Shown: positions 6,475 to 14,305 of the stretch, piece after piece | How positions within the stretch are numbered: position 1 is the first letter of the stretch | Layout of the letters: each line of letters starts with the position of its first letter | NCBI GenBank assembly: GCA_046259385.1 | Contig: JBJYWI010000207.1 | Coordinates: 1-26,540, forward strand | Direction of reading: 5' to 3' | From: CAVWDI01 sp046259385 | GTDB lineage: Bacteria; Chloroflexota; Anaerolineae; Anaerolineales; UBA4823 | DNA length: 26,540 bases | Notes under the pieces: model-generated | What the model saw: only the letters and a program-made list of their open reading frames with translations | Told to the model about the DNA's origin: nothing | Databases searched by the model: none | Translations under genes and position numbers: made by a program

Positions 6475-7509
6475 ATGGTGGATGACAAGCTGCCGACCGT
6501 TTCAATCATTGTGCCTTGTTTTAATGAGCAGGAAACGATCCTTCTTTTGTTAAACGCAATAAAGCAACAAAAATATCCAATCTCAAAAATTGAAACTATC
6601 ATCGCTGATGGAAGATCCACGGACCGTACGGTGGAGGTTGTTTCCGAGTTTAAATCCTCAAATCTCGGGATGTCGATCCAGGTTGTCGAAAATCCTAAAA
6701 GAGTTATTCCTTCAGGTTTAAACTTAGGAATAAAATCAGCAAATGGGGAAATTATCGTTCGGCTAGATGCTCATTCAATTCCAGAACCGGATTATTTATT
6801 ACTGTGTGTCGAGGGTTTGGAAAATGGCAAAGGAGATAATGTCGGAGGTATCTGGGTAATTAAGGCACAAAATAAATCATGGCAAGCCCGTTCAATCGCA
6901 ATTGCCGCATCCCATAAATTAGGTATTGGAGATGCAAGGTATCGTTATACAAACCAGGCTCAAGTTGTCGATACAGTGCCGTTCGGATCTTATTACCGGT
7001 CAACTTTTGACAAGATTGGTCTTTTTGATGAAACCCTGCATTCAAACGAAGATTATGAATTCAATGCAAGGTTACGCAAAAATGGTGGCAGAATCTGGTT
7101 GGATCCAGACATAAAATCAATTTATTTTGCAAGAAAAACTTTCAGAGATCTTTCAAGACAATACTGGCGTTATGGCTATTGGAAAGCGCAGATGTTGAAA
7201 AGATTTCCAGAAACGATAAAATGGAGGCAGGCGTTACCTCCTCTATTTATAATAAGTCTGGTTTTATTTACAGTGCTTTCTGCCTGGTTTTTCCTGCCCC
7301 GAATTATCCTTCTCATAGAAATTTTTATTTATTTATCAATTCTGGGCGCCAGCGGAATTATCATGGCGTTAAATAAAAAAGATCCTGCATATTTATTTGG
7401 AGTTCCGATATCAATAGGGATTATGCATATTAGCTGGGGAAGTGCGTTTATCTGTGGCTTTTTGAAAACACCTAAGAAAATCAGATTGGCTGACAAGGCT
7501 CCATGTTAG
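6475..7509 (+). CDS. family 2 glycosyltransferase, ExoA-like, membrane-anchored
   Basis: This enzyme probably adds a sugar from an NDP-sugar to a lipid-linked oligosaccharide at the inner face of the membrane during surface polysaccharide synthesis. The GT-A fold begins at once (V-S-I-I-V-P-C-F-N-E, 9-18). A DXD-like D-A-H follows at 98-100, the acceptor-base E-D at 192-193, and a QxxRW-like Q-Y-W-R-Y at 229-233. Two or three membrane helices fill the C-terminal third. The layout matches succinoglycan ExoA-type proteins. The start is uncertain: ATG 6475 lacks a clear ribosome site, and TTG 6448 in frame would add 9 residues but lies against a hairpin. It heads a cluster with the two polysaccharide genes that follow. 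Donor and acceptor cannot be told from sequence. Confidence 0.85.
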   Translation: MVDDKLPTVSIIVPCFNEQETILLLLNAIKQQKYPISKIETIIADGRSTDRTVEVVSEFKSSNLGMSIQVVENPKRVIPSGLNLGIKSANGEIIVRLDAHSIPEPDYLLLCVEGLENGKGDNVGGIWVIKAQNKSWQARSIAIAASHKLGIGDARYRYTNQAQVVDTVPFGSYYRSTFDKIGLFDETLHSNEDYEFNARLRKNGGRIWLDPDIKSIYFARKTFRDLSRQYWRYGYWKAQMLKRFPETIKWRQALPPLFIISLVLFTVLSAWFFLPRIILLIEIFIYLSILGASGIIMALNKKDPAYLFGVPISIGIMHISWGSAFICGFLKTPKKIRLADKAPC

Positions 7510-7545
7510 GTTAGAATCTGGTTAGGAGTAAGCGCTAATAAACAA

Positions 7546-8985
7546 ATGAATGTTGATAGAAACAATATTCAAGTTTCGAATATATTGAAATTGCGTATCA
7601 GTGAAAGGAGGATATTGCTTATCCTAGGGGATTTCATAATGGCGTCGATTGCATTGTTTATCTCCCTTTACACTTGGGCTGTTAGCGAAAGATTTATAGA
7701 TTTTTCGGTTGAATTTTTCCAGAAGCGAATCCCTGGCTGGTTTTTTATCCTGCCTGTTTTATGGGTTATTTTGATGATGGAACTATATGATGTCAATAAG
7801 GCTGGAGATTGGATCAGTACTATTCGAGGAATATTTATCGCTGGTTTTGTCGGGTTATTGCTGTATTTGATTCTCTATGTTTATTATGTGGATCCTCCTA
7901 GATCTTTGCTACCAAGGAGAAGCGTGGCGGTTTTCCTGGTGATCGTGGTTGTGTTGACAATTTTTTGGCGGACATTATATATTCGGGTTTTTCATACCCA
8001 GAGATTTTTGCGCCGGGTATTACTGGTTGGCGGAGGGAAATCTGGCAGGTTGATATTACAAGTGATTAACAATCTAATATCTAAACCTTTTCTTATGCTG
8101 GGAGTTATCGACGACGACCCCCAAAAAGCCGGAAAATTTATTGAAGGTTATCAAGTTATTGGCACCGGGGATAGTCTATTTCAGATTGTCAATCAGCTCC
8201 AGGTAACTGACATTATTGTTGCTATCACAGGTGAAATATACGGAGATACATTTCAATCGATATTGGATTTGCAGGAAATGGGAGTTGAAATCACCAGAAT
8301 GCAGGTAGTGTATGAGGATTTATTAGGAAGAGTACCGATTCAAACACTGGAAGCTAATTGGATATTGAAGTCTTTCCTTGATGAAGTTAGGGTGAGCAGT
8401 TTTTACGTAATTGGAAAAAGATTGATGGATATCATCGGGGGCTTGATAGGGACACTATTAATGATTCTGGTCCTGCCATTTGTTTCACTTGGCATAATCC
8501 TTGATGACGGCTTGCCAATTTTTTACCGGCAGATCAGGTCTGGCAAAAGCGGTAACCATTATCGAATTATTAAATTTAGAACCATGAAAAAGGATGCAGA
8601 AGCGGATGGACAGCCAAGATGGGCTGTGGAGGATGATCTAAGAAATACACGTATAGGTCGTTTCCTCAGAAAAACACATTTGGATGAACTACCTCAATTC
8701 ATAAACGTGCTCAAAGGGGAAATGAGCCTTGTAGGTCCGCGTGCAGAACGGCCTGCTTTAATTACAATGTTTCAGGAGCAAGTCCCATTCTACCGGGCAA
8801 GGCTGCTGGTTAAACCCGGGATTACTGGTTGGGCGCAAATCAACTTCGGATACGCATCTACTGTAGAAGAGACAATAGTAAAGCTCGAATTTGATCTTTT
8901 TTACATAAAACATAGAAATTTGTTTATGGACTTTATTGTACTCTTGAGAACACCAGCGATGGTGCTTGGTTTTAAGGGAAGGTAA
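7546..8985 (+). CDS. polyprenyl-phosphate sugar-phosphate transferase (WbaP/WcaJ-like initiating enzyme)
   Basis: This enzyme should start a surface glycan by moving a sugar-1-phosphate from an NDP-sugar to undecaprenyl phosphate. The 479 residues comprise about four N-terminal membrane helices (25-145), a Rossmann-like domain with V-G-G-G-K-S-G (161-167), a re-entrant hydrophobic segment (290-320) and the catalytic C-terminal domain. Landmarks are K-F-R-T-M (343-347), the catalytic D-E pair in D-E-L-P-Q (380-384), S-L-V-G-P-R-A-E-R-P (394-403) and K-P-G-I-T-G-W-A-Q (423-431). ATG 7546 is 17 bases from the nearest AGGAG. A better-spaced AAGGAGG precedes a TTG inside the first helix, but starting there would remove conserved residues. 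Its stop is one base before the next gene's ATG. Sugar identity is unknown. Confidence 0.93.
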   Translation: MNVDRNNIQVSNILKLRISERRILLILGDFIMASIALFISLYTWAVSERFIDFSVEFFQKRIPGWFFILPVLWVILMMELYDVNKAGDWISTIRGIFIAGFVGLLLYLILYVYYVDPPRSLLPRRSVAVFLVIVVVLTIFWRTLYIRVFHTQRFLRRVLLVGGGKSGRLILQVINNLISKPFLMLGVIDDDPQKAGKFIEGYQVIGTGDSLFQIVNQLQVTDIIVAITGEIYGDTFQSILDLQEMGVEITRMQVVYEDLLGRVPIQTLEANWILKSFLDEVRVSSFYVIGKRLMDIIGGLIGTLLMILVLPFVSLGIILDDGLPIFYRQIRSGKSGNHYRIIKFRTMKKDAEADGQPRWAVEDDLRNTRIGRFLRKTHLDELPQFINVLKGEMSLVGPRAERPALITMFQEQVPFYRARLLVKPGITGWAQINFGYASTVEETIVKLEFDLFYIKHRNLFMDFIVLLRTPAMVLGFKGR

Positions 8986-8986
8986 G

Positions 8987-10873
8987 ATGAAACCGCGTTT
9001 GTTTCTCAGGAATAGAATAATGCTTTTTGGGGATTTAATTATTATTGTCATCTCTGCTCTGGGTAGTTTTGCGTTGAGGACAGATCTGGGTCCTTTATTC
9101 AATTTTTATCTCACGCAGGCAATATGGCTAATCGTAATTTCGCTATTGATAAAACCTTTTGTTTATTATTTTTTTGGTTTGTATCGCCGGATGTGGATTT
9201 ACGCCAGCACCAGAGAACTGCGATTGATTGTCGCCGCTGTTACTACTGCTTCTGTAATTGTCTCGTTGGTAATTGTATTACTGCGAGCATTTGAAATTCT
9301 TCCATTTTTCCCACGCAGCACTCTTTTGATTGACTGGCTTCTTTCTCTGGTTCTTGTGGGTGGGTTCAGATTTTCTTTAAGAATTTTAAATGAATCACAA
9401 CCTGTATCTGTTGTTCCGAGAGTAGGAACAAAGCGTGTATTAGTAGTTGGGGCTGGTGATGCAGGCGCTTTGGTGGTTAGAGAAATGCAGAAAAATTCCC
9501 AACTCGGTTTAAGACCAATTTGTTTCCTCGATGACGATCCAACCAAACTCAAACAGCAGATACACGGTATTCCCGTTTTAGGTGATTTAGGCGACCTGAC
9601 CAGAATTGTTGTGATCAAGGGGATACACGAGGTTATCATCGCTATCCCGAGCGCACCAGGTAAGATTATTCGGCAGGTGGCAGATGGATGCCGTGCAATG
9701 GGGATACCATTCCGAACAATGCCGGGGATGTATGAATTGATTGGGGGGAAGGTAAATGTAAGCCGCCTCAGGGAAGTGGACATTTCTGACCTATTAAGAC
9801 GCGAACCAGCCAGAATTGATGACAGATTGATAGGCACCAGTCTGGGCGGTAAAAGAGTGCTTGTTACTGGAGCTGGAGGATCAATAGGAATTGAGCTGTG
9901 CCGTCAGATTGCCAGGTGGGGTCCATCTTCCCTGATTATGTTGGGACATGGAGAAAACAGCATTTTTGAGACACTGCTAGAAATGGAGGAAAATTATAAT
10001 ACCCTGCCCCAGCATGCGGTTATTGCGGATATTCGGGATATTGATAGACTCAATGTTGTATTCGATAATCTTCGTCCACAGGTTATATTTCATACCGCGG
10101 CCCACAAGCATGTTCCTTTAATGGAGGTTAATGTTGAAGAAGCCGTTACCAATAATATCCTTGGAACACGTAATGTCGTTGAGGCTTCACTGAATTATGA
10201 TGTAGAAAGAATGGTATTGATTTCCTCAGATAAGGCTATCAGACCTTCGAGCATCTACGGGGCCGCAAAGAGATTATCTGAGTTGATAGTAATTGATGCA
10301 GCCCAAAGGTCATCCCGCCAGTTTTCAGTTGTACGGTTTGGTAATGTTCTAGGGAGCCGTGGTAGCGTTGTCCCGCTATTTAAACGCCAGATATCTCGAG
10401 GCGGACCAATTACAATCACCCATCCTGATATGAGAAGATATTTTATGACCATACCTGAGGCGGTTTATCTTGTTTTACAGGCTTCATCAATGGGTAAAGG
10501 GGGGGAGGTATTTGTATTGAGAATGGGAGAACAGATCAGGATTTTGGATTTAGCTGAAGATTTGGTTCGACTGTCGGGACTTGAGCCTGGAAAGGACATC
10601 GATATCGTATTTACCGGGATACGTCCTGGGGAAAAACTCAGCGAGGAATTGTGGGATAAATGGGCGAGATATGAACCGACTTCACATCCTGATATAGTTC
10701 TACTTGCAGATGAGGATTTATTAACCGGTTATCAATTGAGACAAGTAGTAGATGAACTGATTCATTTGGCAAGAGAAGGGGATGCCCCGGCTATAATCAG
10801 TATTTTGGATGAATGCATTCCGGGGGCAGCAGTCAGCAGCACTCCTCCTCCGGACCTTACATCAGTGGTTTGA
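8987..10873 (+). CDS. membrane-bound NDP-sugar 4,6-dehydratase/epimerase (FlaA1/CapD/WbpM family)
   Basis: Members of this family remove water from UDP-GlcNAc-type sugars at C4/C6, making precursors of amino- or deoxy-sugars for surface glycans. From ATG 8987 (purine-rich AAGGGAAGG just upstream) the protein has 628 residues. It has four N-terminal helices (11-135), a first Rossmann domain (V-L-V-V-G-A-G-D-A-G, 151-160) and a C-terminal SDR domain with T-G-A-G-G-S-I-G (294-301), the S-S-D-K active-site stretch (413-416) and Y424-G-A-A-K428. Long WbpM-like members often have Met at the tyrosine position, so the retained YxxxK is notable. The gene starts one base after the sugar-transferase stop, so the two are translationally coupled and act in one glycan pathway. 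Confidence 0.93.
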   Translation: MKPRLFLRNRIMLFGDLIIIVISALGSFALRTDLGPLFNFYLTQAIWLIVISLLIKPFVYYFFGLYRRMWIYASTRELRLIVAAVTTASVIVSLVIVLLRAFEILPFFPRSTLLIDWLLSLVLVGGFRFSLRILNESQPVSVVPRVGTKRVLVVGAGDAGALVVREMQKNSQLGLRPICFLDDDPTKLKQQIHGIPVLGDLGDLTRIVVIKGIHEVIIAIPSAPGKIIRQVADGCRAMGIPFRTMPGMYELIGGKVNVSRLREVDISDLLRREPARIDDRLIGTSLGGKRVLVTGAGGSIGIELCRQIARWGPSSLIMLGHGENSIFETLLEMEENYNTLPQHAVIADIRDIDRLNVVFDNLRPQVIFHTAAHKHVPLMEVNVEEAVTNNILGTRNVVEASLNYDVERMVLISSDKAIRPSSIYGAAKRLSELIVIDAAQRSSRQFSVVRFGNVLGSRGSVVPLFKRQISRGGPITITHPDMRRYFMTIPEAVYLVLQASSMGKGGEVFVLRMGEQIRILDLAEDLVRLSGLEPGKDIDIVFTGIRPGEKLSEELWDKWARYEPTSHPDIVLLADEDLLTGYQLRQVVDELIHLAREGDAPAIISILDECIPGAAVSSTPPPDLTSVV

Positions 10874-10898
10874 AAATTCCTCGAATTATTCAATAAAA

Positions 10899-12013
10899 AT
10901 GCCGATTGTAAATTCATCTGATTGGGATGCTTTTTTCAGTAATCATCCAGATTCGCATATTTTGCAGTCAGGTTTATGGGGTGAATTAAAATCAAAATTT
11001 AATTGGGAAATTTACCGTGTAATTTCAGAGATAAATATTGGATCAGAGAAAGAACAGATTGGCGCTCAGATATTAATACGATCGATTTTATCAAATTGGT
11101 CAGTTGCGTACATCCCCAAGGGTCCAATTGGAGCACCTGGAAGCAATATATTTAGAAAAAATACAAGCAATTTTTGGACGGAGATTGACCAACTTTGCAA
11201 AAGCAGGAACGCCATTTTTTTAATTGTTGAACCTGACAATCCATTTTCCCAAGGTGTTTCTGCATCTGAGAATATCGAAGGAAAAAACTTGCCTCCTGTT
11301 GGATTTCAACGAGGGTTTTGGAGCGTCCAACCCAAACAGACGATAATCATTGATATCAATGGGAGCGATGAAGAAATTCTGGCACATATGAAACAAAAGA
11401 CGCGTTACAACATTCGCCTTGCTGAAAGAAAGGAAGTGTCAGTTTCAACGAGCAACGATCTTAACGCATTCTATTCCCTTATGATTTTGACTGGCGAAAG
11501 GGACAGGTTTGGCGTTCACAGCGAGAGATACTACAAGCTAGCATATGAATTGTTCTATCCCTCTTCGAAATGCGAATTGTTTTTTGCCAAATATCAAGAC
11601 GAACTAATCGCGGCAATTATGGTGTTTGCCAGTGGAAAGCGAGCATGGTATTTTTACGGTGCATCCTCGGAGACAAATCGTTACCGGATGCCAAATTATC
11701 TGCTACAGTGGCGAGCAATACAATGGGCGCGGGACCGTGATTGTGAGTATTACGATCTCTGGGGTATCCCGGATGAGAGTATAGAAAATCTTGAGGGTGA
11801 GTTCNNNNNNNNNNCACCCCGCACGAGACAACCCCCCCCCCCCCGCCCCCGCCCACCAGCCCCCCAGACCGCTCGCCGCCCGCACACACCCCCAGATGAC
11901 GGATTGGTGGGCGGATTATGCGTTCATCGGGTCCGTGGGACAGGGTGTATTCACCTGTATTGTATAGATTGTTCAAATATTACAATAATTTTAGAGGTCT
12001 TTCATTAAACTGA
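10899..12013 (+). CDS. FemAB-type aminoacyltransferase, first copy, broken by assembly gap
   Basis: FemX/FemAB proteins add amino acids from aminoacyl-tRNA to the peptidoglycan stem peptide; the fold is a tandem GNAT. From ATG 10899 (no clear ribosome site) 302 residues are readable. They include Y-I-P-K-G-P-I (71-77) and M-K-Q-K-T-R-Y-N-I-R-L-A (164-175), both shared with the next gene, and end in D-L-W-G-I-P-D-E-S just before the N run. After the gap the true C-terminus resumes in a different frame at about 11903: G-G-R-I-M-R-S-S-G-P-W-D-R-V-Y-S-P-V-L-Y, ending at TGA 12011-12013. The frame that runs straight through the gap to 12008 is an artefact. The break is technical, not evidence of a pseudogene. 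Confidence 0.82.
11805..11900. other. assembly gap (10 N) and flanking low-quality C-rich sequence
   Basis: Ten N fill 11805-11814. The next roughly 86 bases are extremely C-rich, with a homopolymer of 14 C and many CCCCC or CGCCC runs, unlike anything else in the window. Comparison with the paralogous gene downstream suggests only about 15-20 codons are really missing. The stretch is therefore probably a sequencing or scaffolding error, not natural sequence. Confidence 0.9.
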
Positions 12014-12038
12014 AATTCGATAATTAGGTGTAGCGAAA

Positions 12039-13178
12039 TTGAATTTGAATAATGCTGTATATCTGAAGTCGGATATCCAGCCTCGAGACTGGAACAATAC
12101 GTTAAAAGAGATTAATGAGGCTCATATTCTTCAAACCTGGGAATGGGGTCATGTCAAATCAAAGTTTGGCTGGCAGCCATTTTATTCATATTGGATTGAT
12201 GAGAATAATCGCAAACTTGCAGCGGCGATGATTTTGGAAAAAACCCTCACATTCAGAATCGGTTTTCCGCAACTAAGAATATTATATGTTCCCAAGGGAC
12301 CAATACTGAACTGGGAAAATGAAGAACTGCGCAGAGATGTTCTAAGGGAATTAACAAGGTTTGGGAAAAAGCGAAATGCGATTTTTATTAAAATTGATCC
12401 TGATGTAAATCTTGGTTTTGGCATTTTGGGTGAATCAAACAATCAGAATGGATATTCGAACGAGACTACTTCTGAGGTATTCAGGGAATTGGGGTGGGTA
12501 TACTCAAAAGAACAGATCCAATTTAGAAACACGGTGGTAATAAATCTGCAGCCTGCTTTAGAGGATTTGCTAAGAAATATGAAACAAAAAACGCGCTACA
12601 ACATTCGGTTAGCAAGCCGCAAAGGGGTTGAAATACGAGAAGGTACAGAAAGCGATTTTCCTTTACTGTTCGATATGTACTCACAGACTGCTTTAAGAGA
12701 TGGATTTGTTATCAGGGAGTTTAAATATTATCAAGATATATGGACCAAATTCTTTCAGCGAAGAATGGCAGTTCCCTTAATAGCGGAATATGAAAATGTT
12801 CCACTTGCAGCGATTATTTTATTTTATTTTGCCCACAAAGCTTGGTTTTTATACGGCATGTCCACAAATTCTCACCGTGAAAAAATGCCGAATTATTTTC
12901 TTCAATGGGCTGCTATCAGTAAAGCTAAAGCTCTTGGCTGCGAGGAGTATGATTTTTGGGGAGCGCCTGAGGAATTTACCCCCGATGACCCGTTGTGGGG
13001 TGTTTACAAATTTAAATCTGGATTTGGCGGTCAGGTTGTTCGTAGAATTGGTGCCTGGGATTATGTCTTTCATCCATTCTATTACAAGTTATACATGCAA
13101 TTAATTCCATTCACATTGAATCTTATGCGCAAAAAGAGTTTTTACCGCAATCAAATTGGAAATAGTATGTCTCCCTAA
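12039..13178 (+). CDS. FemAB-type aminoacyltransferase, second copy
   Basis: This is an intact 379-residue paralogue of the preceding gene. Both carry L-Q-(T/S)-x-x-W-G near residue 25-37, a V/I-P-K-G-P-I block (84-89 here) and the identical 12-residue core M-K-Q-K-T-R-Y-N-I-R-L-A (181-192). They also share K-A-W-F-L-Y-G, M-P-N-Y-(F/L)-L-Q-W and a C-terminal G-F-G-G-x-V-V-R-R-I-G-A-W-D. Outside these blocks they differ widely, suggesting different amino acids or positions in the interpeptide bridge. The start is TTG 12039, preceded by TAGGTG about 9 bases upstream; the next in-frame Met is far inside the fold. The tandem arrangement recalls FemA/FemB pairs acting in sequence on lipid II or peptidoglycan. 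The added residue cannot be deduced here. Confidence 0.9.
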   Translation: MNLNNAVYLKSDIQPRDWNNTLKEINEAHILQTWEWGHVKSKFGWQPFYSYWIDENNRKLAAAMILEKTLTFRIGFPQLRILYVPKGPILNWENEELRRDVLRELTRFGKKRNAIFIKIDPDVNLGFGILGESNNQNGYSNETTSEVFRELGWVYSKEQIQFRNTVVINLQPALEDLLRNMKQKTRYNIRLASRKGVEIREGTESDFPLLFDMYSQTALRDGFVIREFKYYQDIWTKFFQRRMAVPLIAEYENVPLAAIILFYFAHKAWFLYGMSTNSHREKMPNYFLQWAAISKAKALGCEEYDFWGAPEEFTPDDPLWGVYKFKSGFGGQVVRRIGAWDYVFHPFYYKLYMQLIPFTLNLMRKKSFYRNQIGNSMSP

Positions 13179-13233
13179 TAAAAGGAAAAAGAAAGAATAA
13201 CTACTCCTAATTTTTAAGGTACAAGGATATCCA

Positions 13234-14250
13234 ATGACAAATCTCCCACGAATTCAAATCGCACAATTACCAACTCCAATACAATATTTACCCAATCTAT
13301 CGTCCAAATTGGGTGATCTGAAGGTGTTTATTAAGAGAGATGATCAAACAGGGTTGGCATTTGGCGGGAATAAAACCCGTAAACTTGAATTCCTAATTGG
13401 CGATGCAAAAGCCATGAATGCGCAAACATTAATTACAACTGGAGCGGTTCAATCCAATCACTGCCGGCAAACTGCGGCAGCTGCAGCCAGATTTGGATTG
13501 AAATGCATACTTGTTCTCACGGGATCTGAAACAGATACTGCATTGATAAAAAGTGGTAAGTACACGGGTAATCTCCTCATTGATAAACTGGTGGGAGCGA
13601 AATTCGTTTATTCTCAGTTGGATGACCGCGATAGGGTCGTAAATGAAACATACCGGGAGGAACTGGAAAAAGGCAGTCAACCATACATAATCCCATACGG
13701 CGGTTCAAATAAGATCGGGGCTTACGCGTATACACTCGCTGTTAATGAAATGATGGAACAAACCTGCAATTCTCCGGGTGAAAATTCCACACCTGAATGG
13801 ATTATCTTTCCAACATCGTCAGGAGGAACCCAAGCAGGTATGATTGTAGGCGCTCGCAAATACGGTTTCTATGGCCGGATGCTAGGCATAAGTGTTGATA
13901 AACAATCGGAGCCATTGAAAAAAAGGATTGTCGAACTAGCAAATCAAATCACAAAATTATCCGGAATTTCTTACAAATTTATACAATCAGAGATTCTGGT
14001 TAATGATGATTATCTTGGGGGAGGTTACGGCGTAGCCGGAGATGCTGAAAAAAATGCGATTGAGTTATTTGCGCGTTCAGAAGGAATCCTGCTGGACCCT
14101 GTATATACAGGGCGGGCAGCTGCTGGTTTCCTGGACCTGCACCAGTCAGGATTTTTTAAAAAAGAAAATGGTGAACCAACAAAAATTCTTTTCTGGCATA
14201 CTGGAGGAACACCAGCATTGTTTTCAGAAAAATATATAGAAATCTGGTAA
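13234..14250 (+). CDS. D-cysteine desulfhydrase-like PLP enzyme (ACC deaminase superfamily)
   Basis: The family splits D-cysteine, or related 3-substituted alanines, into pyruvate, ammonia and sulfide. The 338-residue fold-type II PLP enzyme has the Schiff-base lysine K47 in G-G-N-K-T-R-K and the S-N-H-C-R-Q-T block (74-80). The glycine-rich phosphate loop is S-S-G-G-T-Q-A-G (195-202), and F-W-H-T-G-G-T-P-A-L-F lies near the end. Two positions that are Glu and Leu in true ACC deaminase are Thr here (T292 in D-P-V-Y-T-G and T323 in W-H-T-G-G), as in D-cysteine desulfhydrases. L-cysteate sulfo-lyase (CuyA) remains a possible alternative. A good ribosome site (AAGGA, 13223-13227) lies 6 bases before the ATG. 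It converges with the minus-strand gene downstream. Confidence 0.82.
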   Translation: MTNLPRIQIAQLPTPIQYLPNLSSKLGDLKVFIKRDDQTGLAFGGNKTRKLEFLIGDAKAMNAQTLITTGAVQSNHCRQTAAAAARFGLKCILVLTGSETDTALIKSGKYTGNLLIDKLVGAKFVYSQLDDRDRVVNETYREELEKGSQPYIIPYGGSNKIGAYAYTLAVNEMMEQTCNSPGENSTPEWIIFPTSSGGTQAGMIVGARKYGFYGRMLGISVDKQSEPLKKRIVELANQITKLSGISYKFIQSEILVNDDYLGGGYGVAGDAEKNAIELFARSEGILLDPVYTGRAAAGFLDLHQSGFFKKENGEPTKILFWHTGGTPALFSEKYIEIW

Positions 14251-14305
14251 ATCAGTTAATGGGTAATGTAAAAGTTTTTTTGCTTACTCAGGTCTGATAA
14301 AATCC

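Noticed and set aside
11617..11976. Minus-strand Gly-rich open frames across the N block
   Set aside because: They come from the artefactual C-rich stretch and run antisense to the FemAB gene.
14251..14305. Bidirectional terminator between the converging genes
   Set aside because: A T7 run occurs, but no adequate stem precedes it on either strand.
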